64,000 nt of DNA from Symbiodinium sp. CCMP2592. Taxonomy: Eukaryota > Sar > Dinophyceae > Suessiales > Symbiodiniaceae. The DNA lies in assembly GCA_905221615.1 (NCBI GenBank), contig CAJNDT010006202.1, forward strand, positions 801,427 through 865,426. The letters are read 5' to 3'. Positions 1 through 9,922 of this stretch are shown here, piece after piece (positions within the stretch are counted from its first letter, which is position 1; every line of letters starts with the position of its first letter). Made by a program: the position numbers and the translations under genes. Under the pieces are notes generated by a model that ran no database searches, was not told the DNA's origin, and worked only from the letters and a program-made list of their open reading frames with translations.

Positions 1-670
1 GTTGGGGATTCGGGCGGTGACCGTACAACCTGGGCATCCTGGGAAGATCGAAGCGCCTCGAAAGATCGTAGAGGGGTGGCAATCGGCCGAGCAGCCGGGG
101 CCGGATCTGTTACAATCTTCGAGGGCTCCACGGGATCCCAAGGCCCCAATGGTGTCATATACGGATCTTCATCAGGCACTGTGTCGGTCAAGCAACTATC
201 TTGGCCGGGGAGTTCATGAGCTTCGGCTGTACATGCTGTTGGCTTGGCCGGGCTTTGCAATACTGGTTCACCGGTTTCGGTGGCTTCGGTTGCTGGCCGT
301 TCTACATTGGGAGTGGGCTCGGTTGGGCCTGTGCTGACAGGTTCAACCATGGGAGTGGGCTCGGCTGCGCCTGTGCTGACAGGTTCAACCATGGGAGTGG
401 GCTCGGCTGCGCCTGTGCTGACAGGTTCAACCATTGGGGCCGGGGTTGGCACTGAAGGGCTTGGCACGTCAGTCTGGGCTTTGGCTTTCATAGATCGCAG
501 ATGAGCGAGCCTTTGTTCCGCGTCCTCACATAGCGCATGCAATGCAGGTATCGCAGCATGGTATGGATGTGCATATATATATATATATGCGTGGGATATC
601 ATACATGCAGCCGAAGTTCTGCTAGCTCGGAATCAAGGCTTGAAGGCTCTGTCTTGACTTTGGGCGCCAT
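1..670 (-). CDS. Pro/Thr-rich tandem-repeat protein, partial at window edge
   Basis: Two exons are visible on the minus strand. Exon 1 (670-605) starts at an ATG and encodes MAPKVKTEPSSLDSELAELR plus two residues. A phase-0 intron (604-525, GTATGA...GTGAG) holds an (AT)n tract, and exon 2 (524-1) stays open to the window edge. Joining the exons gives a short charged, helix-prone stretch (DAEQRLAHLRSMKAK), then a Pro/Thr/Val-rich region with a 14-residue unit of the type PMVEPVSTGAAEPT repeated about three times. The unit is encoded by near-identical 42-bp DNA repeats at about 339-437. No known domain is recognised. The repeat suggests a low-complexity linker or scaffold. The open frame through the repeats and the phase match support coding; the 3' end lies outside the window. 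Confidence 0.6.
339..437. repeat. 42-bp in-frame tandem repeat
   Basis: A 42-bp unit containing ACAGGTTCAACCATGGGAGT recurs two to three times with almost no change. Read on the minus strand it adds whole 14-residue copies to the protein, so copy number can vary without breaking the frame. Confidence 0.8.
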
Positions 671-1342
671 AGCTGTTCCCACAACAAAGTCTAGGCCAGC
701 GTTCAACGAAGCACAGCTCCACAAATTGGAAAGCGCTGGGCGGGGCTTGGGCATTGTTAATGGCACTACACAAAGATAAAGATGCGTGTGCGATCGATCA
801 TACAAGCATCGGCGCAACACAAAAGCAGCGCAAAACGGCCTACGGGATTTTACGCCACTTTGCTTCGATTTTACGCCACTTTACGGGATTTTACGCCACC
901 GCTGTTTTGGCTTAAAACGCAATAATAGCTATAATGCCGGCGCGAAACCGCACAAAGTGGCACAAAAAGCGCGAGTGCGCAAGTCAAGCTGGCACACTAT
1001 TTTACGAAACCCATGATCCCATCACGGCACAGGATGGCACAGGCATAGGTGGCCAAAGCACACTTGCAAGTACACTTGCTATCAACATTCGCTCCCCTAC
1101 TGCTGCTGGTGCTTGTTCAGGCTGACACAAAGGGTCTGGATACAGCGATAGGGGATGTCGGTGGTATGTAGATTTAAATGATATAGATATAGATATAGAT
1201 ATATACTATCGTTAAATTAGATCGATAGATCCACATCGCTTAGAGGAGCAAGTATACGAGCTGCACGTGTGCAGTTGCTGCACCCCCACAGGTCGATCGT
1301 GAATTGTGCACAACTGCCTACGATAGGCTAGCAGGCTGCGGC
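671..1342. other. Spacer with short direct repeats
   Basis: No gene is supported here. Positions 841-899 hold three copies of a TTTTACGCCACTTT-like motif alternating with ACGGGA. Positions 1,170-1,206 hold an AGATAT microsatellite. Confidence 0.5.
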
Positions 1343-1724
1343 TCAAAGGCCACATTGTTCACGTAGCTTTTGTCGCCAGGACGGGGGCAATGACAGGTTC
1401 CTATTGGATCGCAAATAATGCAAGACAGGGCCCATGTCGGCATCAATCCAGATATCCGTCATATCCAAGCCGGCAGATAGCGCATCCATATCGATTCGAA
1501 AAGGATCGGGTACCTGGGCAGGAATGGATGGATAAATATATATATATATATATATATACATGTATACACACATGTGCAATCCAAGTATCGTAGAAATCAA
1601 CCTTCCTGCGCTCATCGTTATGGGACAGGGCCTCAAAGAGCGTTAGGAACTGGAGGGCAAAGCCGAGCGGGTACTGCCTTGGATGCTCGACAGAGCGAAA
1701 CTCTCCAGACAAACGGGTAAGCAT
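1343..1724 (-). CDS. Small two-exon protein of unknown function
   Basis: Exon 1 (1724-1572, 51 codons) starts at an ATG preceded by an in-frame stop. Exon 2 (1513-1343, 56 codons plus stop) follows a 58-nt phase-0 intron (GTGTGT...GCCCAG) that contains an (AT)n run. The predicted 107-residue protein begins MLTRLSGEFRSVEHPRQYPL, has a mixed hydrophobic/charged middle (FALQFLTLFEAL) and ends WRQKLREQCGL. No signal peptide, membrane segment or known motif is seen. The start codon lies two bases from a palindromic repeat doublet (1,726-1,790), which may be regulatory or may mark the edge of an inserted repeat. If the real exon begins at the upstream TTTAG, the protein would be longer at its N terminus. 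Confidence 0.55.
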
Positions 1725-1725
1725 C

Positions 1726-1799
1726 GGTCACCTAAAATTTAGGTGACCCAAATAAACACTCAGAGTCGGTCACCTAAAATTTAGGTGACCCAAATAAAC

Positions 1800-1807
<8 letters not shown>
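1726..1807. repeat. Two tandem 42-bp units, each with a perfect 11-bp-arm palindrome
   Basis: GGTCACCTAAA-A-TTTAGGTGACC occurs at 1726-1748 and again at 1768-1790. Each is followed by the same 19-bp spacer (CCAAATAAACACTCAGAG-like). A (GA)n microsatellite follows at about 1,803-1,920. Confidence 0.9.
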
Positions 1808-1846
<39 letters not shown>

Positions 1847-2149
1847 ACAGAGAGAGAGAGAGAGAGAGCGAGAAAAAAAAAAAAGATCGAGAGAGTGAGG
1901 GATAGAGAGAGAGAGAGACAGAGAAGTGAAAGTATGTTTCAATCGAATGAAGCTAAGAAACTCCGAACCTTTCAATCGCTTGTTGCCCGTAAAGCATTTG
2001 CGGCCGTTCTTGCCGATTGTCCGCCTGACCAGCTGCCTGCAATTCGCACGTTGCCTCTTTGTCAGGGGCCCAGCATCAAATCCCACCACCGAAGCGTCGT
2101 TGGAGTAGATGACGGTACGTTTGGGGGTAGGCCCCCCCCACTTGCGCAT
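1802..2149 (-). CDS. Possible coding exon, unknown
   Basis: A 115-codon minus-strand frame. Its first 70 or so residues (RTVIYSNDASVVGFDAGP, then a basic stretch RQRANCRQLVRRTIGKNGRK) have balanced protein-like composition. Its end runs into the GA microsatellite and becomes Ser/Leu-rich, so a real exon would have to end before about 1,930. No family is recognised. It could be an upstream exon of the small gene at 1,343-1,724 or a separate fragment. Confidence 0.25.
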
Positions 2150-2460
2150 CCAAAACCCAACCTTGCGTACCTTAACTGAAAGCCGTGTGCACCACTAGAA
2201 GCAACGATACGATCCCGCAATCCAAGTGGCAACCAGACATTGGCACAGTTGGCGAAAGCGTTTGTGTCGCGACATGATCGACTGGGACGGTTGTTCTAGC
2301 GTCCACGTAATTCTCAGTGCCGACATCAGGTGTGCAAGGAGGCAAAACCTCAGAGATCACTAGCAGGCTCTACCACACGCATGTATATGTAGCACGACGT
2401 GTATATGTTGCGTGCACATCTCGAGGGTCAGAGTTTAATTATTGGGTCTAAGTTAGGGGC
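2150..2460. other. Spacer, no supported gene
   Basis: Only a short minus-strand frame (2172-2360) is present, with no start or splice context that I can defend. Confidence 0.4.
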
Positions 2461-2931
2461 TCACAGGGTCTTTCGAACACTGGCTATATTGCTGCTGTAG
2501 CACCGGGCGACCATCTTGTTTCCATCTGCAACCGAAGGGATACTTTCATCACCATGTGGGACTAAATAACTCCGCTTCGTACAGCCCCTCGACATGACAG
2601 TCCAGCTGCTGCATTGGAGGCCGAAGTGGGCAACGGATCGGGCCTTCATCTTCAGTATGCAGACAAGGAGCAGCCTGGGAAGCAGGCGTTGGGATGGCGT
2701 TTGGGTTCGAGGCATGCACATAAACCCAGCAGCAGTGTGTAAATAGGTGCAACTGAGAATCGCCATGCCGCTGGGGGTCAACATGTCGTAGGGGTTAGAG
2801 GTGCAGGGAGGTACCCAGCTGGGACGTTCGTCCCAGTATTTTATGTCCAAGCTGGCAACCGACTTTCCAGCATAACGAAGAATTCGGGTCAATCTTCCAG
2901 CCCCGGCGCAGACTTCAAGGGCGTCGAACTC
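2461..2931 (-). CDS. LEVCAGAG methyltransferase-like protein, internal exons or fragment
   Basis: Exon A (2931-2762) follows a TTAG|G acceptor, opens in phase 0 with EFDALEVCAGAGRLTRILRY and continues through VASLDIKYWD to DMLTPSGMA. Exon B (2674-2461) carries ARSVAHFGLQCSSWTVMSRG and later VPHGDESIPSVADGNKMVAR. LEVCAGAG followed about 20 residues on by a D in a strand (SLDIK) resembles the glycine-rich loop and acidic residue of a SAM-dependent methyltransferase; the CSSW segment may be a second pocket. From memory, this layout is a large dinoflagellate multicopy family of unknown function. The two exons join in phase 2 only with a GA donor (GATTCT...CCCAG, 2761-2675). The alternative is a continuous frame with about 29 extra residues. 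No start codon is found, and the usual C-terminal exons are absent, so this may be a fragment. Confidence 0.5.
   Translation of the reverse strand, partial: EFDALEVCAGAGRLTRILRYAGKSVASLDIKYWDERPSWVPPCTSNPYDMLTPSGMAILSCTYLHTAAGFMCMPRTQTPSQRLLPRLLLVCILKMKARSVAHFGLQCSSWTVMSRGCTKRSYLVPHGDESIPSVADGNKMVARCYSSNIASVRKTL
2675..2761 (-). other. Probable intron carrying an introner-like 5' segment
   Basis: The stretch begins GATTCTCAGTTGCACCTATT on the minus strand. The same core (AGTTGCAC, then TATTT, then CACA) begins another predicted intron at 47,854-47,893 in an unrelated gene. Confidence 0.5.
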
Positions 2932-3995
2932 CTAAGCCCGGAAAACTCAGCATGTATCCCTGGAAACGATTGCAAGCCCTCACTTTCCCGGAAGTCAGTC
3001 CTGAGTCAGGTCTACGTTCTGAGTTTGGCCCAACAGTAGGACAGCCAGCAGCAGAACCTGAAGAATCCGTGCATTTTAACTTGTGCTACAGCTTCAGGCA
3101 GCTACTGTAAGTTAATAGTTAAGGCAGTCTAGGCACACCAGGCGCACCAACTCTCATGAGATGGTGCAGTATATACTGAAGTCGGCCCCATGCCATTGCC
3201 ATATTCAATGACTGCTCTAACTTCAAGGTGCACTGCCTCTAGGATCAAAAGCTGCGGAGCACATGTAGTGCTGAACTTCCTGTGTGTATGCATTGGCTGC
3301 TCCCCTCAGCCCTGACACAGCCGACAACCGGAAGGGCGCACGAATCTTCACGAAACCTTTGCGGAGTTTCCAGGCCTTGCTCATGATGCCACCTGGCCAG
3401 GTGGCCGGTACACACACAGACACAATCAATCGTGGATATTGCAGTACACCCATCGATCCGATCTAGACTCGCAAAGGGCAAGATCGATTTTCTTTCTGAT
3501 TTCTTGCTGCACTCAAGGGTCGACCCGCAGCTCCTGCACTATGCTTCGCACTCTGTTAATTGCCTTTTCCATGACCTTGTGTTGCTAGTGCGTAGGCGGT
3601 TTAGGGTTTAGGGCTTAGGGTTTGGCGTATAGCTAGGGGTTAGCATATATATATATATCTCTGCGAACAGATATGTTCGTGTTGCAAAGCATGCATGCAT
3701 GTGCATGTTGCGTACCGTAAATCAAACTAGTGTGTAAATCTGGAGCATGCACATTTGTGTATATGCATGTGTGCACAAGGGGCTCGGTCATGAAAGGCTG
3801 TGTCCCCGGCATGCACAGGGTTTCCCATGCATGCTTCCCAAAATGCACCGAGTGCGCAAAGCATATGCCTATGAGTGTGGTCGGATTGGGACCCTCGCAA
3901 CAAACGGTATTAATGTGTACGATAGCTGAATTTGTCATACAGCTCTCAATCCGAATCTTTCACGTATGCATGCCCACCTGCAGGGGTGGCCTGGC
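2932..3995. other. Spacer or intron sequence with weak exon candidate
   Basis: A minus-strand frame at 3453-3223 contains MSKAWKLRKGFVKIRAPFRL just after a GGCCAG|G acceptor-like site and may be an exon. Positions 3,598-3,640 carry TTTAGGG-type repeats, and 3,645-3,657 is (AT)n. Nothing else is supported. Confidence 0.3.
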
Positions 3996-4969
3996 CTACC
4001 GGTCCGCAAAGTGAGCAGGGTTACACTTTCTGCAACCGTTGCGCCTACGGCGACACTTGCTACAGCCTCCGTGGGCAGGAGGAGAGGGGGGGTGGGTGGG
4101 AACACATGTTCGAGGCGTGCGCTTGTGGCCGCTTTCCTCGGCATTTGTCGTCTCAGCACGTGGGTTCTTCGAACCTTTGGCTTTCTTGACACTGGTAGCG
4201 ACATCATCATTAACCGTCAGGTTGGACGTGGCCCTGCCACGCTTCACCGGCATAGGAGCCTCATCTGGACCGTCGGCTGCCGCAGCAGCTTTCTTCTTCG
4301 TTTTCTTTCCCGGCTCAACATCTGCCGGCTCATCATTCGCCTTCTTCTTCGTTTTCTTTCCCGCCGGCTCATTTGCCGACTCATCATTCGCCTTCTTCTT
4401 CGTTTTCTTTCCCGGCTCAGCATCTGCCGACTCATCATTCGCCTTCTTCTTCTTCGTTTTCTTCCCCGCCGGCTCAGCATGTGCCGGCTCATCATTTGCC
4501 TTTTTCTTCGTTTTCTTTCCCGCCGACTCAGCATTTGCCGACTCATCATTCGCCTTCTTGTTCTTCTTCGTTTTCTTCCCCGTCGGCACAGCATCTGCCG
4601 GCTCATCATTCTCAAGACGCAACTTCTTCTTGGGGCCTTTCAGGGAGTCCCTGAGCTTCGCCTGCATGTCCGGCGTCACTGCCGATGGATCCACCTGCAT
4701 ATTATATCCATGCATCCACGGAATACACAGAATCAGTAAGGCAATTTTAGGGTTTCAGGGATTAGGATTTAGGGGTGTTGAAACCTTTGGCCTTGGGCGG
4801 GGTGATCTCTGGCACATTCTTTGCTTTGGGTGGAGGGGTATCATCGATCTCAGAAGCATTCTTCCCGGCCGGAGGAGTCTCCAGGATGCCCTTGGATTTG
4901 GAAGACGGCAGCCCGCACAGAATCTCAGCGGCATCATACGTTTGGGTGTCCTGCTCATGCTGCCGAAGT
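3996..4969 (-). CDS. Lys-rich repeat protein with CxxC-x6-CxxC tail
   Basis: The upstream exon (4969-4792) follows an ACTCAG acceptor and encodes EILCGLPSSKSKG, then two similar PPPKAKN/TPPKAK units. The downstream exon (4694-3996) follows a TATGCAG acceptor and joins in phase 0 if the donor is GC (AAG|GCCAAAGG). The downstream exon has about six copies of a KKTKKKANDESADAEPG-like unit, alternating lysine-rich and acidic segments, then PVKRGRATSNL and a C-terminal CSKCRRRRNGCRKC. The Cys spacing (2-6-2) fits a small zinc-binding knuckle. The composition resembles histone-H1-like or nucleolar chromatin tails, so DNA/RNA binding in the nucleus is an inference. The upstream start is unknown; it may be the 3' part of the transcript that begins near 7,904. 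Confidence 0.6.
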
Positions 4970-5933
4970 CTGAGTTAAGAATATATCATTATCTTAGGCT
5001 AATAGATGTTCAAGTGTGCATGCACGTATAAACACAAACACCCAGCTAGTGCATTCACATACTGCATGACCTGCCATTTGACTACATTTGACTATGTAGG
5101 TATATATATACACGTAATTGTGTGTATGAATGCGTGTGCATGTCTACATATGTATGTATGTGTATATATATATAAGCATACACAAGTTTGTATGTTGACC
5201 CGTTCCTTTGTATGTTGAACCGTTCCTGTACTTGGATTAGTAACCTATCGTATGTGGGTGTGTATATATATATATATATATATATAAATGTCTATCTACA
5301 CACATGCACATTTAGCTTCATAAGTGTGCAGTTAGATGGGTAGAACGGTAGATAGGCGGATACGTGCCTGGGAACTGGATAGACTAACAGATGGATCGAG
5401 GCATACACGGGCACATGGATGGATATAGCTACATAGCCTATGGGTGGACAGATTTATTGGTAGCTAGGTAGGTAGGTATAATATAGGTATAGCTACTATG
5501 GTAGGTAGGTAGGTATAGGTAGGTATTATAGGTATAGGTATAGGTAGATAAGTGCGGAAGTAAGTGTAAGAAGAGGCAATCAAGTAGGAAAAGCTATCTG
5601 GGACTTAATGGAGGTACATAGGTAGATAGATGAGTAGATAGATATAGGATGATATAGGCGGGTAGGTATAAACACATAGATCGAGTTTGACTGACCCATA
5701 TGTGTGAAACACCTGGCGGTCCGGCTGCCTGTCTATCTGTAGCTGTCTATCTACCCGGCCATTATCTACTCATTGAAAAGGTGTCTACGTACATCTCTAC
5801 AACCACATATGTATATATGCCTTACATCCTTTATTGTACTTTCTAGGACCCTGTCGATTCCTGTTCCACTCGCTTCTGCCTTAACCTATACTGCTAAACA
5901 CTTGCTATCGTAATTCCCCATCCTCTAAAGTAT
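4970..5933. other. Microsatellite-rich intron or spacer
   Basis: Positions 5,101-5,290 hold TATG/TA runs, and 5,400-5,680 hold degenerate TAGG/TAGATA repeats. No coding frame is supported. Confidence 0.6.
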
Positions 5934-7904
5934 TCAAACTTTAACATCGACATTGGGCCGCGAGTCATTTGAGCTACGATCAAGAGCTCTGCGTCCTGAT
6001 GGTCGGGATGCTTGAAGGTGCTGGAGCGACGTGGCTTCTGGGGCGGGCTGTCCTCTATCGGGATCGGTGTAGCTCCTTACGGTGTACGACGGGCCCATGA
6101 TATTTATAAGGACTAGGAGATTAGCAAACCGGTGTCTCGAAATTCAAAATCTTAAACCTTATAATACTCGTGCAAAAAACTATAGCTGAAACCCTCAGGG
6201 GAACCCCCAGCTGCTGCGACAACTGGCTCGGAGACCCTCTTGGATTTCACCGGGTCGGAGCCTCGCCTGGGCGTGGTGATTCCGGTATGTAGTGCTATTC
6301 GGGGCTCTAGGGCTATATTTTCGAATGATGGGAATTCAAAAATAATGAGTGCCACCCAAAGTGCTGAATACCCAATTCGTTCTCCAATTCTTTGATCATA
6401 TACATCTTCTCATAGAGTTCCCGCCGTTTGTCATCCAACCCTGAAGATGCCGCTGTGGGACTGCTGCGGATTGCATGGTGCAGCTCAGCTGGAGTGGGGC
6501 CCGAAAAGCCGGGATGCGCCGAAAGCACCTCGACTTCATCATTATCATCCATCTCCTCGTCACCCTTGTTCTCCCCTTCATGCCCATATTCCTCCCCGTC
6601 AATATCCTCCTCCTGTTCCTCGTCCTCTTCTTCGGCATCTTCCTCTGCATCTTCCTCCTCCTGTTCTTCATCACACTCATCCTCATCATCAGCGTCGAGT
6701 TCGTCCTCCTCTGGAAAGGGATGGCCCTTCAGGCGAGCCATTTCTCGGAAAATTTGTCGTACTTCCCAATCCTAAGTATATGCTTGAGTTTTGTGTGGGT
6801 GCTTGCGTATGTGGGGGTAGGAGGGCTGTTACAGTAGCTCCCCATAGAGCTTCACAACCTAGAAACGGCCTAAGCTAAGATAACACCTGTATAGAAACCC
6901 CAACTTTGACGTCGCAGTTATAATCAGCAATAAATATCTAACCCCGTGCTACAACAGCATAGGATCTCTGGGAGTCTGCTCACGGCGGTGGCAGTCCATG
7001 TAGCGTCGCCACGCAAAGCCGTACAAGCTTCTAAGGGACCAGGCATCAAGATAATCCCGCTTAAGGACCGGGTCTGGCACATAGCCGACATCGTGGAAAA
7101 GCTTTCGTACCTAGAGTGGCCCCCGTTAGTTCAGCCAACATAACAGCTTAAACATGGAAAGCTTGCGCTAGCTGTTTCAGCGGGCTTTTGATTGCCGATC
7201 GAGGTGCCTCTGCCTGCAAAGGGTCTATGAGAACCTTGCCCTGCTTGAAATGATGCACCATCGTGAGAATGATGCTGTAGTTCGCTTTCAAACCACGAAC
7301 ACACTGAAGGCATTCGTCACCTTCATCGGTCTTCGGAGTATGGATCCATGGGGCTCCGATGCGAAACCGCTTGCGAACCATGCGAACCTGTTCCAAGCTT
7401 TCGGCAAGTGAAGCCATCCCGAGCGACACTGTAGAGCATACACACTCGAAGCCGCAAAAGCTGCACCGAAATACAGCTAGTCGAGATGCATGTGCACGCA
7501 CACCAGTGCACTCGGTCTGAAAGATTGACAGAAAAGCTAGGACACTTCTGCAATATTAAGCCGGCCTGGTCGATCGCGGCGCAGAAATCGTCCCACATCG
7601 GAGTGCCTGTCGCACGCAGGTGTTAACGTGGATAATTGTACGAAACCGCCCAACGAAGAGGTGACACTCACGAGCAGAAGATCACGCCCTGCCAACCGAA
7701 CATATGATCATCATGCTTGCCTCGGCGTGAGCCACTGCGCAAAGCCACCCACATAGCCACATCCTGCCAATTGGAATGCCTATAGTTATTCATTCCATGC
7801 TTAATGTTCGTTGTATTACTCACTCGAGCTCCGGTCGACAGTGCATATAGGGATGCAGTTAGACAGGCCGAAGCGGTTACAAAGACTTGCTGTGCAGTCC
7901 TCAT
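5934..7904 (-). CDS. Multi-exon gene with long acidic segment, unknown function
   Basis: Exon 1 (7904-7824) starts at an ATG with an upstream in-frame stop and ends GCTCGA|GTGAGT. Exon 2 (7763-7672) continues DVAMWVALRSGSRRGKHDDH. A third exon near 7605-7540 (MWDDFCAAIDQAGLI) fits only with a GC donor in exon 2. Exon 4 (about 7480-7154) carries MASLAESLEQVRMVRKRFRI. Exon 5 (7110-6967) carries VRKLFHDVGYVPDPVLKRDY. Exon 6 (6771-6356) carries DWEVRQIFREMARLKG, about 45 mostly Asp/Glu residues, and a helix (RRELYEKMYMIKELENELG). Exon 7 is 6266-6193, with a probable exon 8 at 6074-5934 (SYTDPDRGQPAPEATSLQHL). Introns are 43 nt upward, and the 5/6 junction needs a GA donor (GATCCT). The acidic tract suggests a nuclear or chromatin partner. 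No catalytic motif is recognised. Exon 8 is not phase-linked. Confidence 0.6.
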
Positions 7905-8390
7905 GGATCAAGCTTGCCATAGCTCAGGAATTGGCGGCATGGTGCTGCCGATGAGCGCATTACTATACTAAATCAAACCGAAGCCCCAAAGCAAAGAACC
8001 ATATGATTTTAAGTTTGTGCTGGCTGCCGTCTCAGGCATGCTGTGTATGCAAGCAATTTCAGTTTAGCGGCATTATGTCTATATACGAGTCTTCGATCCC
8101 TTAATACCGACCCGAAACTTGGAACCTTTATGTAGACCCGTGTATAAATCATACATGTGGAGATTTGCCACTAGAACTGATGGAGACATCTTAAGATGCC
8201 GCAAAAGCGGCTGCAGCTTCGAGCACGTGGAAAGGCGGCTTGCTGAGCCTTGCAAATCGAAGCTTTCCGAAGCCCCCGCTTAAATTAAACTGTAGGCTTT
8301 AGGGGTGTGGTTCGAGCCTTTAACGATCGATGGCAGAGCATGATCCTCCGACTGTAAGACGATTGTCCTGCAAAGCTTCTACAACTGTAC

Positions 8391-8501
8391 TTAGAAGCTG
8401 CCCCCACCCTGTAATAGTGGTATAATAGGAATATAATAGGGCCCTAATATAATCCTATATAATCCTTACAGTCACTATTACAGGGTGGGGGCAGCTTCTA
8501 A
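8391..8501. mobile_element. MITE-like foldback, family A copy 1
   Basis: This 111-bp element has long near-perfect terminal inverted repeats starting TTAGAAGCTGCCCCCACCC. It is flanked by AACTGTAC (8383-8390) and ACCTGTAC (8502-8509), an 8-bp target duplication with one mismatch. It has no coding capacity. An 8-bp duplication fits a hAT-type (or P-type) transposase acting in trans. Confidence 0.8.
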
Positions 8502-9554
8502 ACCTGTACACGTACCGATCTTCGCAGGGTCTTAGGCCTGCAGATACAGGTCTACAAGAACGTACAGCAGAGCTTATAGTTTGATTACCTGCATGCAAAC
8601 CCTATATTTCCTAACACAGATTTCAGGCGTGGGGCTCGAACACCCCGGGGCTCCCAAAGACGCAGTGGAGTTCGACAGGGTTTTCGAGATTAACTCATGG
8701 TACGACTCGCTGATGTGTAAGTAAGTCTTGTTACAAGTCTTGTTGTGGAATCAAACAAACTGCATATTTATGTACTTATTCCGAGATCTCTCAGATAGAT
8801 AGAAAGAGAGAGACAAATATATAGAAATATAGATATAGGTATAGATACAGATTTAAATATCTATAGATATATTGATACAGATCCAGATATCGATACCCTC
8901 AACTTCAACGAGCCTCAGAGCTCGGATAGAATCCCGGATTAGGGATTACAGGGTTCAGGGTTTAGGCCTAGGGTTTAGGATTTAGGGGCTTAAGGGTTTA
9001 GGGTTTATTAGTGAGGGTTCAGGGGTCAGGGATGATCCTTGTCTAGTATAGCGCCCCAAGCTTGTATCTTGAGGCCATCATGTTGAGTGCACTGGGAAGA
9101 ACGAAACTGCGATACACAAGGATTGCTGCCTGTTTGCTATACCTTAAATGGGAGGTTCCGAAGTCCTGCTCACGCTATCTTTCTTAAACTACGAATTTAG
9201 ATTCGGCTTGAAGATTGCAGGTCACGTGGATGATGGTACATGGTTGTTTTCATCTAGTCTAGTGTGACTTATAATTGATAATTGTAATACTGGCTTTATT
9301 GTATATATATATAATGCTCGATCAGGAACCTTGAAGCCCGCGATGTTCCGACCCCGAGGAAGCCCGTTGCAATACTCTCTACCAAGCCAAAATCTATGTC
9401 TGAAACCCCCAGCTCCGAAACCCTAGAGCCCCAGTTCTCAATGTACCCTATAGCAATGATCTTCAAAGGCCGGAAAACTCAATTCGATCTTCAAAGTCCT
9501 GAATTCCGAATCCCGACACAAGCCTGAAATCCAGCCCGAAATAAGGCCTATATT

Positions 9555-9666
9555 TTAGAAGCTGCCCCCACCCTGTAATAGTGACCATAAGGATTATATT
9601 AATAATATATTAGGGCCCTATTATATTCCTATTATACCACTATTACAGGGTGGGGGCAGCTTCTAA
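9555..9666. mobile_element. MITE-like foldback, family A copy 2
   Basis: The same family as the copy at 8391 but inserted in the opposite orientation (112 bp). The target duplication CCTATATT is perfect at 9547-9554 and 9667-9674. Confidence 0.85.
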
Positions 9667-9922
9667 CCTATATTACGTTTGGGTTCAAGCCGCTCGCTCC
9701 TGTCTTATTTGGCTTATCTACCATTAGGGCAGGTTTTTAAGGACTTTAGGGTTTTTTGATTCGCACTATCCGCAAGGTCGCCGCTCATTAATGGACAACT
9801 TGAGCCATTTGAGCCGCCTTAAAACAACACAAAACTGGTGTTTTTAGCTACTTCCTTTAAGTTGCTGCTTTTCGGGTCCGGTGGCACAATATTCCGCCAC
9901 TTTGGCAAAGGCGCTGCTTATT

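Larger units (their letters stand above)
7905..9843. other. Intergenic region with two inverted-repeat elements
   Basis: No coding frame is supported. The region contains the two inverted-repeat elements listed separately, an AT-rich GATA/TATAGA microsatellite (8,795-8,895) and TTTAGGG-type repeats (8,936-9,010). Confidence 0.6.

Noticed and set aside
889-925. Possible spliced-leader relic (GCTGTTTTGGCTTAAA)
   Set aside because: Only a loose match to the dinoflagellate spliced leader as I remember it, and no splice donor at the right place.
4039-5031. 330-codon plus frame opposite the Lys-rich gene
   Set aside because: A Phe/Ser/Ala-rich shadow of the AAG/GAA-rich minus-strand exons; the minus frame has splice signals and organised repeats.
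6428-6878. Three plus frames rich in Ser, Pro or Leu opposite the acidic exon
   Set aside because: Shadows of the GAG/GAT-rich minus-strand exon.
8300-8340. GGTTCGAGCC, a tRNA T-loop-like string
   Set aside because: No acceptor stem, D arm or anticodon arm can be folded around it.
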